Shown: positions 1-12,758 of the stretch, piece after piece
Layout: every line of letters starts with the position of its first letter
Numbering within the stretch: position 1 is the first letter of the stretch
Assembly (NCBI RefSeq): GCF_000247815.1
Contig: NC_021700.1
Coordinates: 18,485,541-18,549,540, forward strand
Direction: 5' to 3'
From: Ficedula albicollis
Taxonomy: Eukaryota > Chordata > Aves > Passeriformes > Muscicapidae
DNA: 64,000 nt
Made by a program: the position numbers and the translations under genes
Notes under the pieces: model-generated
What the model was told of the DNA's origin: nothing
The model's input: only the letters and a program-made list of their open reading frames with translations
Databases searched by the model: none

Positions 1-1167
1 GTGTTCCTCATGCAAATATGTGGATAGACAGTAAAATGGATTGGCACCAGAGAGAAAAACCAGTGAGTAGGACACCTGACTACAGGGGCAGTTCCCAGCT
101 CCAGTCTCTGGTCCCACATTAATTTCTCTGTCTTCCACCCCGCACAGGCTGTGAGCAGCAGCAAGAGCAGCAGTGAGCCTTACTAAGCAAGGTCTGGGCT
201 GGAGATCTGGGCCCAGCAGCGCTGTGTAAGGCTGCTGCACACCTGCACTGTAGCATCCCATGCAGCATCCCATGCAACAGACCCGCCAGGCATCAGGGCA
301 GCAATGTCCCAGCAACTGAGCATCTGAGTTTGCACCTGAGTCAGACTAACTAACTCTGCTGTCTGGTCTGCCAGGAGGCTGTTCTGATTCAGTCCAGCAT
401 TTGATGGCAAACAATCAGTCCTCTCATGGCTGTGCTTCATTAATTGAACAACCAAACTATTGTTAAACTTTGTCTTACCTGAGGGGAACTGGGTTTCTCA
501 GGAAGCACTTAGCTATTATCCAGGAAATTAATGTTTTTCATAGTATCTGCATAGCCTGAGGGAAGCTGAGAATTTTTTGTTGGGTTTTTTTTTGTTTTGT
601 TTTTGTTTGTTTTTTGTTTTTTGTTTTTTTTTTACATCATTAAACATCCTTGTTTTTGCAAGGTGAAGAACGTAACAACTGAAGAGCTAAAAACAAGCTT
701 TCATTTCTGGTAATAATAAGTGCCTCTTAATTCCAGTGAGTTACAAACAACTGATGTTTATTTAGTAGATGTGGTTTGAAAAGAACAGGACTTCTGGAAT
801 TTTCTTAATCCTGACTGATCACTAACAATTTAAACCTCCAAAATTTGTTAAATTACTTTTCTGGATACTTTAAAATATATCAGTTATTAATTCTAGCCTA
901 ATGTTTCGATCCACTATTGGCACTTCTGCAGTCAGCAAAGTCTTATGTCTGTTTTTTAATATAAAGTCCTATTATTTTTCATTGCTTCCAATTACATACA
1001 GGGAACTTAAGAACACATTATGTTCTGTAATACTCCCTTTCTCCCTGTAAAAGTTTAGGGGAAATTGTTTTGTTCTGAATTTGCAGTCATGAATTTAAGA
1101 CTGACTGGCTATCACCTTTTGGATTCCATTAATCTGGATCAGAATTATTTCCATTACAATAGGTGTA
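1..1167. other. unassigned non-coding DNA
   Basis: No gene is recognised. The 90-codon minus-strand frame at 183-455 resembles no family I know and has no supporting context. A short direct repeat of gcatcccatgca lies near 252-276. The rest is AT-rich unique-looking sequence apart from the T-rich tract listed separately. Confidence 0.6.
574..632. repeat. T-rich simple repeat (TTTTG-like)
   Basis: Almost uninterrupted runs of T separated by single G residues. Low-complexity tract; it could be a decayed poly-A tail of a minus-strand retrocopy, but I see no recognisable element beside it. Confidence 0.8.
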
Positions 1168-1245
1168 TTAGAGATTCATATAATTGTCTGAGTTGGAAGG
1201 AACCTTTAAAGGTCATCCAGACCAGTTTTCATTTGTTTCACCAAA
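1168..1245 (-). mobile_element. CR1 LINE 3'-end remnant
   Basis: The stretch around 1180-1220 reads ttgtctgagttggaagga followed by aacctttaaaggtcatccag. This matches the reverse complement of the well-known CR1 3' tail (a gagttggaagggacc...aaaggtcatc phrase). Only the terminal part is recognisable, and it degrades after about 1240. No ORF2 is present. Old, short 5'-truncated copies are typical of this family in birds. Confidence 0.65.
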
Positions 1246-1343
1246 ATAGGAAGCTATTTTTATGCACATTCATCCTAAGACAACAAAATATTCTGATTCA
1301 GCTGCACATTTTAGGGCTAATTGGTCTAGCACACTTCTGCTTG

Positions 1344-1437
1344 AAGTTATAAAAGATTAAATGGTTGTAGTAGCAGACAAAAGTAATTATAAGTTATAAA
1401 AGATAAAATGGTTGTAGTAGCAGACAAAAGTAATTAT
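1344..1437. repeat. 47-bp tandem duplication, 2 copies
   Basis: The 47-bp segment starting aagttataaaagatta at 1344 is repeated head to tail at 1391 with one visible mismatch (gattaaatgg against gataaaatgg). No coding content. Confidence 0.92.
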
Positions 1438-4400
1438 TGGCATAACATTTATCTGCCTAGCTAAGATCAACAATAAACTACTTCAGATATTAATTTTCTG
1501 CTCTATTTGTGCATCTATTAAGTGGTCTGCAGCTTATTTCAAGACATTATTGGATTATATTAATGAATGCACATAGAGTTAAACACTACATATTTGTGTT
1601 CAAGTGTATTAGCAAAGAATACCAGTGTACCTTCTGTTCCATCCAGTCTATTACACTGCCTGTACCCAAAACTGAGCCTTTAGACTCTTGCTTTCTACAA
1701 GTGAAAAAACCTTTATATGCACTTATATTCAAACAAATGGTATTATCCTTCAAAATAATATAGATTTTTTTTCAAAAAAATACTCTTATTATATATCATG
1801 ATTTGCTTTGTCAGTTTCATAGGAGATGAAAATTTTAAAGTCCTATGTTTTACTTTAAAAATAAACCTTTTAGCAGGACATCAGCCTTTCGGTTTGTGTA
1901 TGGTATATTCTAATTATATTAATACATAAAAATAATGTAAAATGTCCAAACCACAGACACAAAAACATATAAAGTAGGAAAAAATTGCTTTTAATCTTAA
2001 TAATAATGTAACAGACTTCTATGTTACTGCAGAAAGAGAATATTACTGATGAGAATCCTCCACTAAAATAATATACAAATATTACACCCACATGATCTAT
2101 CAGTCTGTGTCATAAATAATCTTTGGCCAAAGTAGGCAATTTGTAAATGCTTTTTCTTCCAGAAACCATACCTGGGGCCCTGTGCAGAGAGGACATCAGT
2201 CCATCCCTTCTTGTGCACTTGCTCATCATGTCTTATGTACAAGCCAGCCATGGTTAGATGTAGAAAGAAATTTAAGGACATATTTTTCAGTTCAGATCTC
2301 TAGCCTTCAAAGATGAAGATTTGGCCCTTGAATTTGATTTGGTCTTTGTTTCTTACTATTCAAATCTATATTAGTTGGCAAAACACTAAATTAATTTTCA
2401 CCAAATCAAGTCTGTTTTGCCTATGACCTTGATACACGATCTCCCTGTCTTTTTCTTTTTTTGATCCATGAGCATTTTCATCTCTCCTGTCATTTTCTCT
2501 TCTGTCCTGTTGATAAGAGGGTGTGAGAGAGCAGCTGTGCATGTGTCTGGCAGCCAGGCAGCAACCCATGGCAGTCTCAAGGTTCAGTATCTGTTCATCT
2601 AAGATCACATCCATAAAAATTTGATTTCCAGGAATTCTTCAAGAAATTTCAGGAAAATTGAAGAATTTTCTTTTCCCAATGAGACAATGCTGTATTTACA
2701 TTTAAGCCTCTGAATTACTTTAGTCAATATATTTTTCTATAAATTAACTAAACTCAAGCCTATATTTAAAAAAATCCATTTTGTTTCCTTCTGAAGCAAA
2801 AATTCTTCAGGCATTAAATGCTTTGCAACTGCTCTTCCTGCCTCTTTATTAAATAAGCATAAACATTTTCTAGATCTCTTTGAAAGGCAATATCTTATGG
2901 CTGAGACAGCAGCAAGCTCACATTTATGTCTTTAATTATTAGACATAGCTTGTAAAATTATACATTTTACAAGACATTAAGTTTTTCAGAGTTGGAAGTG
3001 AGTCATCCTATCTTGATGACTAAGTGCAGAATACTCAATAACTATCTTGCTGTCTGTCTAGTATAAGGCACAGTTGATGGTCACTGAACATTTCAGAAAA
3101 AGGAAATAATGTGATAAAAGTGCATCGTTAAAGATATTTCTGTTTATATATTTATCTAAATATCTACTGTTACAATTCATAATCTGTTTTTAAAACAATA
3201 TTGCTGTTTTCCACATCTCACCTAATCTGTATGCTGGCTGAACATTTAAAAGCACAGAGTTCAACATTTAGCTGCTGTAAAAATGAATTGTGTGAGGGTA
3301 ATTATTATGCTAGAAAGTCAGAAAACATCACTTCTAATTTTGTCTTGCTAAAAGCATTGTATGCTAACTTAGGCAACATACCCAATACCATCATGTTTCC
3401 CTTTCCTCATAAAATATCTGAATAATGATCTTGACATGGGATATTTATTTGGGATATTATTATTATTGTATTATGTTATTATATTATTATATATATTAAT
3501 TATATTATTATATTAGGATATTTACTTTGCTCAATTTGAAAAGCAGTTTGATATTCTTAGATAAAGAGGATAATTTTAATAAAACCAGTTTTCTCTGTAG
3601 TAATAATGGCTCCTATGACAACCACTGCAAAAAGACAAAGAATGTATTAAGAATGGAATTGTAGAAGTTCAATTAATTTTGTTAAACACACTTTTGCTCT
3701 TATTTTTCAGAAGTCATAATTCATCCTTCCTATGTAGTTTTTCTAGCTATCCTTGGCAAACCTGTTGAAGGTGCATTACTAGCACTATCCTATTTTACTT
3801 CTCACTTCACCAGGTTCTCTTCATACCCTATTATTTTATGCTAGCCATGTCATTTGCTTACTCAGTTGGCTTCAGGGCTCTACATTTTATCTGTGACTTT
3901 TTCAGCAAATGCAAAGAAGGATTCTAGTAAAGCACAGAGCAGCTGTGTCCTACATAGCACAGGTATTTGCTGAAGATAAATAGGAATTAGCCCCACAGAT
4001 ACTCTGGTATGTTGATAAGAGAGGGGTATAATGGTATAAACTGTCTAAAGCAAACTATTGTAACTAAATTCTGAATCAAGTTCTGCTCCTATGACATTGG
4101 TCACCAAACCTCGGTGTTGTAGTTCAACAGCTAGAAAATGGATCAGTGACCACATGTTGCTGTTAAGTTTAGGAGTTTTATCTCTATTTCTTCAGAGGCC
4201 TAGCTGCTGCACCAGACTGCAAATACATTCGCGCATTGAACGGCTTTGACGCAGGATCAGCTGCAGAAGGATAGACATAGCTGCACAGTCAGCCTGCTGC
4301 TGCCTCTCCTTGCTGGGGGGCCCTGCAGCACCATCCCTGACAGCTCCAGCATGGCTCACTCCACTGGGCAAACCAGCTGAGCTCAGGTGTGAAAGCTGGT

Positions 4401-7400
4401 GTCTGGGCTTTGTGCTATGCAGCTGCTTATTTCTGTGATGGAAGACGGTAAGTTGCTGTCTTTAAGCGTGCAGGAAGAATGTACATTGCAGCACATGTGG
4501 GACTTGCAATTTCATAAAGAAACATCTAGTATCCCAAAAATAAAGAGGTTGTGCCCTAAAGTCTGGGTTTTAGCAACAGGGAAGATATCTGATTTTCCCT
4601 TTTCTACATGATGGTAAATTTCTCTGTTATTCCTGCCAGTAAGTATATGATATCTTTATTTATAATTAAGTATCTGATAACAATTGGCACATAACAATAA
4701 CTTTAGGAAATACAGAGGCCCTCTGTACCTTTCTCTATAGAGGGTCAGAGTGCTAATATTCCAGAGTAATTCTCAGTGCTACGCAAGACTGAGCACAGTA
4801 CCACCTCTGTTCTCACAGAGTACATTTAAAATCCCAATCAACCCACTAGTGTGGGTTAGCTTTTTAAATTATCAATTTGCAGTTACTATAATAAAAAAGA
4901 ATGGGGGGGGCAGGGCAATTTTTTACTGTGACAGACATATTAACCTACCAGTGGAAAGAGGGTAAGCTGAAAGTTTGGATTTGGGATCCACAAAACAAGA
5001 TTTCCCAGCCAGCTGTGCAGATCAGATATCATGATTCACACATGGATGGGTAGACACTGATGTCATGACACATGGACAAGTGGCCATGTTAGAACCACTC
5101 CCCAAGCATTTGCATTCATATTTGATGTCTATAAGTCCTCTCTCGAGCACATAATTCTGAGACTTAATTTTAAATTGAGTAGTTTAAAAGAAATGGTGAT
5201 TTTTAAAGTTGTTGCTCTCCCAAGAGCTATTGTCAAAGTACTCTGGGCTAAGTCCTATAAAAACTGATTCCAGAAATAAAATCGTTTCTCCAAGTACCTA
5301 CAATCCACCAATAGAATGAAAGAAAGGAACAGAGCATTTATCAGAAACAAAGAGATGACAGAAGTCTCTGAATATTATAATTCTGAGGATCAGGAATTTA
5401 GGGCCAAATATGATATTTTTCATAATGTACTTTATGATTTATAATTGTACAAAAATTTTTTTTTAGTGTGGATTTCTTATGAGCATCTGTCAAGGAAAAC
5501 AAGAAACTTTGAAAAAGGGGATGGAAGAGGAAAAGAAAGGTCTTGTGAAAACATTTAAAATTTCTTGAAAAATTTTCCAGTAAGTGAAAGGTCATACAGT
5601 CCCTCTAGGCTTGAAACTCTGAAATTTCTATATTTCAATCCTGTTCAATGATACATGAATTATAAGTGGTTATGATAAGATACTTATGAATAAAGAATTT
5701 TTATCGTATTTTAATAAAGGTAGGGAAATATTTTCACAGGCATGACTCAGGATTATATCCCCTTTAAGACTAATCACATGAAACACCATGATTCCTTGGA
5801 GATGCACCTTCCCATATTTTTTAATGTTTTTTCTTTTCTTTTCTGTCCCTTTCTTTAGAGAAAATGAGCCCTGAGGCCTTTCCGAGTATGAGAATATTAA
5901 GGACAGTCACTGTCAGACTACTGCAGCCAGGTGAGTTTACCAAGGGAATGAGGCAAATATGAAACTGGTCTTGGATTATAAATAATCTGAATCCACCAGA
6001 GCTCTAAGCATTGGGAGGCATCTGCTATTCATGCTTGCTAAGCAAGGGTTGACTGAGTTCAAGATTCAGCATAATTGCTGGCTTGCAGTGTTGGAAAAAC
6101 ATACAGCAGACATTTCTTCTTTGATTCTGTGTTTCTCATATTTCTTCCTTCTTACCTAATGCTGCATTCTGCAGGTGGACCTCAACGACACAGACTGACT
6201 GGGAGAAACATGGCTCAGACTGCACTGCAGCAAGTGCACAAAAATTACATTACATCCTGGTTCTTGTGCATATATGTGAGGCCTCTGCCCATTATTCAGC
6301 ACCATAAGTTGATAGCTAAAGGAAAAAAATAACCCTTCTATGAACAGGAAAATAAGTTAGTCAAAGATTTCCTTTCCCATCCAGACTGAATAGAGATCTG
6401 AGACTAAAATGTGATAGGAACACAGGAATTGCCATGGCAGACTGGTGTAAAGGCCTACTTAATGCAATGTCCACTCACTGACATGTGGTCAGTCAACATG
6501 GTAGAAGTTGCTTTAGAAGATGCAGCTGAGAAAAAGAAATGCATGTAATTTTTTCTATGTATTGTTTTATTATCCAGTCAGATTTTATTGAAGGCCATTA
6601 TTAGGTTTTTAATGTGCAGCAACGGTTAAAGTCAATAATCTTTGTAACTGAAAGACTGGGGTTTAGTACTCCCTTTCCACTTGTCATTTTTGCTGTTTTT
6701 TCACCAAGCTCAAGTGGGATTCTTGATACTGATGCCTGAAAATGGATTTGGAAACCAGAGGCCATCTGGATGACGCACTAGAAGTTTATTGCCTGGCAGG
6801 CACACAGAAAAATACCACATCTCAGTTCTTAGCATCTACTCAAATGTGATTTACCCACTTTGCCTTTTTGTCTATTTCATCCCAGACTTGAATCTGGCAG
6901 CTGCTTTCTCCAGAAAAGCCTGAAATAGAAACTAATGTTGTCTCATCTGAAAATGACTTCAATTCCCACCTCTAATGCTACAGTATTCTAGCCTCTGGCT
7001 TTAGCAGCTGAGAAGACATCAGCTGTTTAAACAAGATCATAACTGAAATCTAGAAAAAAGTGCATGAGGTTAATAAGTGAAAAATTCCAGCCTTTAGGTC
7101 TGGTAATTTTCCAGCTTCCAGGACCAGCAGCATATTGGGGGATGAGATACTTTGCTAGACAATGCCTCTCCTGTCAGTCTATTGTGCGAGTGCAGCTGAG
7201 AAGGCAGAGAAGGTGGGAATAGCATAGGCAAAATTCCACAAAGGCACTCAGGCAAAACTTGCATTGTCTGGGCCAAAGTCTATTTTCTGAAAACAGGTTG
7301 TTGTGCCCATAAAACAGGCACCTATTTCTGTACTCATTCACAGATAGATTTCAGATTGAACAGGATGGAAGGAAACACTTTCTGGTGTGACAAAGCAAGT

Positions 7401-7680
7401 TGTGAAAGGCTTTGGCATGTGATGAGTGACGGATGTATCACGAGAGCTGCTGGTAAAGTGGCAACAAAGGAAAAATGAAACAGCCTCTTCTTACCATGGC
7501 ATTGAAGGCTTAGTGAAACACATCACATTCTCTCTAATTGTGGTCAAAGCAGGTCAGTAAGCCCTCAGATGAACCAGGACTCTGACACAGTGCATTATCT
7601 CTCATAAATATGAATGGTAGCATTCTCACAGCATGATCATCCAGACTATTCAATTGCTTTTGTAATTCAATAATGATTCA
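1438..7680. other. unassigned non-coding DNA
   Basis: About 6.2 kb with no recognisable gene. Open frames are all below 90 codons and occur on both strands with no consistent codon use. Contains an AT microsatellite (listed) and a G7 run near 4903. The somewhat GC-richer patch at 4190-4400 could not be assigned to a family. A weak CR1-like phrase near 2975-3010 was not called. Confidence 0.6.
3454..3516. repeat. AT-rich microsatellite (ATT/TA)
   Basis: Imperfect runs of TTA, TAT and TA with only two or three other bases. Simple-sequence repeat. Confidence 0.85.
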
Positions 7681-7740
7681 AAACATATTTATAGAGTGCA
7701 AAATATATTTATATAGTGCAAAACATATTTATATAGTGCT
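7681..7740. repeat. 20-bp minisatellite, 3 copies
   Basis: Three head-to-tail 20-bp units of the form aaacatatttatatagtgca, each differing from the next by one or two bases. The array ends exactly at 7740, where the sequence turns unique. Confidence 0.9.
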
Positions 7741-10700
7741 ATTATACAGTCTGTACTAAAAGAAATTAAATCAAAGGAAAGAAAGGCTGTGTCATACAAC
7801 ATCTCAAAAATAAATGTTTGGATTTAAATTTAAGATTACTCATTGACTATCCTCTGCTCTAAACATTAGAGAGCACTCTTGAAAAGAGAACATTTGAAAG
7901 TATAATCCTGCTAGTTCTCAAGGAGCTCTGAAAAATCAAGAAACACATTCCTGATCAATTACCAGATAGAATCAAGAGAGTACATCTACAGAATTGACTT
8001 AATACATTAATATTAGGGGAAAGGAGGTATCAAAACATCCCTCTAATACATGAATGAGTTAACAGTACTGTCTCTGTCTGCCAGTGTGCAGCCAGATCTA
8101 GCAATAACAAACACTTCAGAAGTTTATGTGAGATTTTTTTTTACTGTAAGTGAGGGAAGATTAGTAAGGGGCCAGGCCATAATATTACATTGAATCACTT
8201 GAAGTATAGCAACAGCTGTGCATAATTAATGTCCCAAGCAAGTTGCAGATATTTAGTTCCACTAACACTGGCTTTAATACAGCTAGTCAGGACTGCAGAT
8301 GACTTTTCCAAAACACCAGTAAAAGCAGTTTGATTTCATTGTCACTGCTCTCCAGGCCTGCTGCTACAGGATAAGTGTTAATTTGACCAAAACAAGCACA
8401 TATTGAGGTTCAACCTAGCACATAAAAATGTCAGATGACATTTCAATTTAGCAAGGCCTAAATCCTCACTTTAAGAGCAAAAAAAATTCCTTCTGAGTCC
8501 TGTGGCACCACAAAATTGCTCAAAGTTGAGCAAGTTTAAGCCACTTTACAGAACTGGCACTTTAAGTTCTAGTTGATTACAAGCCTATTATTAAAAAAAA
8601 AAAAAAAAGAAAAATAAAAAAGAAGCTTGGTTCTGTTGCACACTGTTTATGGATCTGTATGGATCCGTATGATCTGCCAAACTGGGGAAAACACCGACCC
8701 GGATTAGTTTAATGTCTAGTCATGCAATAGAAATAGCACAGCCACAGGAATGTTAATGTCTCTGACCTAACTATTTTCTTTGTTGCAACATCAGCAAGGT
8801 GCTACTGAAATAATCTCAAAGGTATTTTCAAAGGAGTGGGGTGATGCTGTTTCAAAATCTCCTTAACAATGTCCCTGCCTTTAGCTGTACTTATGAAGAA
8901 ATTTCAGTGCTAACTCCTGGAGCCACACCTCTCTATCAAATACCAAAGTACTTATACTTTCTTATAATAATAATAATTAAAATACAAAAATGACTTTTCA
9001 ATAATACAACTTGCATTAAAAATCTTACAACCCTTGTCTATTTCTTATTTTTGATATATGTATGATTTTAAGGGAGTCTGGGACCAAAATTAAGTTGTCT
9101 TGGTGAGATGGTTCTCACTTGGTTTTTAAATAAATGTTTACTCTGTTTAGAGTCTGCATAAAACTTTAGAAAATTTTTAAATATATGAAATGTGTACTGG
9201 AACAGTGATTTTAAATGTAAATCTTTCAGTTTACCTCAATGCCAGATCTCCAGCTAATCTTAATGTTTAATTGAAAGGAAAGAGAGTGTCTTTTTTCTGA
9301 GTCACTGACTGATCTTAAACTGGCACACACTTTTTAATATCAGCTGAAGTAATTGTAACTTTGAAATCTAAAACTGCTATAGCTCTCTTTTCCATAACAT
9401 AATATAAAGAAATTATGAACAGCTGTTAACAGCAGACAAGTGGACAAGTCCATCAAGAAACACTGCATCTAGATGAGGGGTGTTGGATTATAGGACAAAT
9501 TTTGAAAAGGTAGTTTTTTTATAGCAGTCAACAAATCCTGTAAAGTTGCCCAAATGGAGGTTTTAAAGCTATGAGACCTTAAAAGACATATACATAGCCT
9601 GAAGACTGTGATGCAGTGAGTGACTTATACATGCTGCAAATTTCGAAGCCAAGTGATAATTTTTGCTCTTCATAAGTCCACAGTTTTTGGTTCTATACCT
9701 GTAGCAGGGGCTGTAAGACTCACTACAATGGAGACACTGCAATGAAAAACGCAGGGTTTTTCCTGTTGATCAGCACAGTCTGCTTTGGCAGCCCAGATCA
9801 TGGGCCGTGAATCTATCACCCTCATTTGCATGAAATTCTCCATGTACTTACTTTTAAAGAATGTATTAATTAAGTTGAAAATTACAATTAAAATGTCATC
9901 TGATGTTGTAGTCTGAAGATATTGGAGAAAGTATGTAAAGGATGGGAGGAATTTAAAGGAGAAATAAATGAAATGAAGTGTTTCTTAACTGTCATAGCTA
10001 AAAAAAGAGCTTGGACATTTCTAGCTACTCAGGAATTATTTAAGAAGAGGTCTTACAGAAAGAACAAGGTCTTTTCCCTAGGTTGAGGTATTTTAGACAA
10101 TCTGACAATTCCTCAGATTTTAGGGATTTTTATTTTAATTCTATTAATGCAGATTGCCTCTGAATTTGCACAGCTTCTTAAGAAAATAGAGAAAGGAATT
10201 TTAAAATTGTATTTCAAGCCTCCTCACCCAAGACATTAAAATTATTCTGATCAGCAAAGCATAACATTGAAGCACTAAATGGGCATATTTCAGCATGCGT
10301 GAAAAGGATCTGGGTAAAATTTGGCTGCGTGCTGAGCACAAGCCACTGCATCTGTTAACCAAATACACATAAACACAAATACATAAAAATAATGCTAAAT
10401 ATTTAGCTGAGGTATATGTGCCCATTACAGATTGTATACCACTATTTGTGAGGATGTTTAAACAAAGACACAATACAAGCTGACCAAAGTGAGGAAGATC
10501 AAAGTCTAAGAGCCAGTCTGTAAACATCAGGATGACATCTGAGACTAGGTGTGTCTCTATCTGAATGTCCAGCTTCTGCTAGTTTGCAAATTTGCATGTT
10601 ATAATAGCCTTCCTTTCCTAAGAACACACTTTCACAGCATATATATATGATAAAATATTATGCATGCATATAAATAATATAGACAAATATATGCATAGTA

Positions 10701-11439
10701 TAAAATTAAAGAAACCTTTCCTTTGCCTTCCTTTCTTTCTCTCTTTCTTTCCTAAATCACATGCAGTGGCATGATTCTTTTGACTCCGAAAAGTGAAACT
10801 GCTTAATTATCTACAGGGTTTGACTTAAGGCTTAATGGTATTAGGTCTGAGAAATTCTTTTAAATAATATAAATAACCCAGTTCCTGTGGTGGGCATGAA
10901 GTATGTTATTACTTCTTAATTAGAGTAAGCCTGTTTAGAATACTGTTATGGAAGTAGGAAATAGGAGACTTAAGGTCTGTATTTTTCTAAGTGAAGGTTT
11001 ACTGCTCTGCTGGTGAGCTGGAGAAAGAGATATTCTGAGAAGTCAAGATGAAAACAGAAGAGAGGACAAGCCTATATAATATAAATGGTTTATGTCCCTT
11101 AAATCTGGTTTTGTGTAACTATTACAAAGGAAAATTATTCAGAGGAGCATGACTCAATTCATGAGTTTTGGAATATGTACGTGAATGCAAATCATAGTCA
11201 CCTCCTCACTGATTATTTTAATTTCTGATTATGTTGCAAAAAAGTAATGGTTAATGGCTGATAACAAAAGAAAAATTAATTTCCCCATTCTAGATATGTT
11301 TACTATTTACATATCTCACTACAGAGAAAGATGTGTTTCTTGTATGTGTATGCAAATCAATTGTGGTCTGCCACTGCATGGGAACTAGTAACCCTTAACT
11401 TCCATACACAGTGAAACTGAGTGGCTTTTCCAGGATATA
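7741..11439. other. unassigned non-coding DNA
   Basis: No gene seen. The 7741-10200 part lacks even short open frames worth listing. It holds an A16 run at 8593-8608, a TAA-type microsatellite near 8965-8980, and a CTTT-rich patch near 10720-10752. The 108-codon minus-strand frame at 10201-10527 resembles no known protein. Confidence 0.6.
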
Positions 11440-11571
11440 ATACCCCGCCAGATGTTTACGAGAAGAACAATTAATTAATCTAAAATATTAAAAACTAAAA
11501 GTTTGATACCCCACCAGATGTTTACAAGAAGAACAATGAATTAATCTAAAATATTAAAAACTAAAAGTTTT
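11440..11571. repeat. 66-bp tandem duplication, 2 copies
   Basis: The segment beginning ataccccgccagatgttta is repeated at an offset of exactly 66 bp (11440 and 11506). Differences are few: cg/ca twice and attaatt/atgaatt. It ends about 60 bp before the GAAA array. Confidence 0.92.
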
Positions 11572-11629
11572 GCATTTTCCACCTAATTGTTCTCAGGCAT
11601 CTATTTTTGCAACTAACAAATTGCAAAAT

Positions 11630-11700
11630 GAAAGAAAGAAAAGAAAGAAAAAGGAAGGAAGGAAGGAAGGAAGGAAGGAAGGAAGGAAGGAAGGAAGGGA

Positions 11701-11734
<34 letters not shown>
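11630..11734. repeat. left flank of array: GAAAA / GGAA / GAAA composite
   Basis: GAAA units with one extra A, then GGAA repeats from 11653 to a GGG at 11697-11699, then pure GAAA repeats. The same layout with the same lengths recurs at an offset of 1023 bp on the other side of the array. Confidence 0.9.
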
Positions 11735-11736
<2 letters not shown>

Positions 11737-12646
11737 GAGAAAGAAAGAAAGAAAGAAAGAGAGAAAGAAAGAAAGAAAGAAAGAGAGAAAGAAAGAAAGA
11801 AAGAAAGAGAGAAAGAAAGAAAGAAAGAAAGAGAGAAAGAAAGAAAGAAAGAAAGAGAGAAAGAAAGAAAGAAAGAAAGAGAGAAAGAAAGAAAGAAAGA
11901 AAGAGAGAAAGAAAGAAAGAAAGAAAGAGAGAAAGAAAGAAAGAAAGAAAGAGAGAAAGAAAGAAAGAAAGAAAGAGAGAAAGAAAGAAAGAAAGAAAGA
12001 GAGAAAGAAAGAAAGAAAGAAAGAGAGAAAGAAAGAAAGAAAGAAAGAGAGAAAGAAAGAAAGAAAGAAAGAGAGAAAGAAAGAAAGAAAGAAAGAGAGA
12101 AAGAAAGAAAGAAAGAAAGAGAGAAAGAAAGAAAGAAAGAAAGAGAGAAAGAAAGAAAGAAAGAAAGAGAGAAAGAAAGAAAGAAAGAAAGAGAGAAAGA
12201 AAGAAAGAAAGAAAGAGAGAAAGAAAGAAAGAAAGAAAGAGAGAAAGAAAGAAAGAAAGAAAGAGAGAAAGAAAGAAAGAAAGAAAGAGAGAAAGAAAGA
12301 AAGAAAGAAAGAGAGAAAGAAAGAAAGAAAGAAAGAGAGAAAGAAAGAAAGAAAGAAAGAGAGAAAGAAAGAAAGAAAGAAAGAGAGAAAGAAAGAAAGA
12401 AAGAAAGAGAGAAAGAAAGAAAGAAAGAAAGAGAGAAAGAAAGAAAGAAAGAAAGAGAGAAAGAAAGAAAGAAAGAAAGAGAGAAAGAAAGAAAGAAAGA
12501 AAGAGAGAAAGAAAGAAAGAAAGAAAGAGAGAAAGAAAGAAAGAAAGAAAGAGAGAAAGAAAGAAAGAAAGAAAGAGAGAAAGAAAGAAAGAAAGAAAGA
12601 GAGAAAGAAAGAAAGAAAGAAAGAGAGAAAGAAAGAAAGAAAGAAA
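11735..12646. repeat. 24-bp higher-order repeat, (GAAA)5 GAGA
   Basis: The pentamer GAGAG recurs at 11735, 11759, 11783 and so on every 24 bp up to 12623, i.e. 37 equal spacings. Between them lie only GAAA units. I saw no length or base variant until 12647, where a shortened GAGAAAG ends the array. Such regularity points to recent expansion or homogenisation. Confidence 0.93.
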
Positions 12647-12652
12647 GAGAAA

Positions 12653-12723
12653 GAAAGAAAGAAAAGAAAGAAAAAGGAAGGAAGGAAGGAAGGAAGGAAG
12701 GAAGGAAGGAAGGAAGGAAGGGA

Positions 12724-12755
<32 letters not shown>

Positions 12756-12758
12756 AAA
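12653..12758. repeat. right flank of array: duplicate of the left composite
   Basis: Repeats the GAAAA, GGAA, GGG, GAAA order of 11630-11734. The GGAA block spans 44 bp from its first GG to the GGG in both copies (11653-11697 and 12676-12720). Confidence 0.9.

Larger units (their letters stand above)
11630..12758. repeat. GAAA/GGAA purine satellite array
   Basis: About 1.13 kb consisting only of A and G on the plus strand. Order: GAAA/GAAAA composite, (GGAA)n, GGG, (GAAA)n, then a long regular 24-bp array, then the same composite again in the same order. All six frames are open because no stop codon can form in the purine strand phase and the unit length is a multiple of three. The frames that read KERK or FLSF repeats over 390-430 codons are therefore artefacts. 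Strand asymmetry of this kind can form triplex (H-DNA). Confidence 0.97.

Noticed and set aside
2970..3015. Possible CR1 tail phrase (cagagttggaagtgagtcat)
   Set aside because: Only about 15 bases resemble the consensus and nothing continues on either side.
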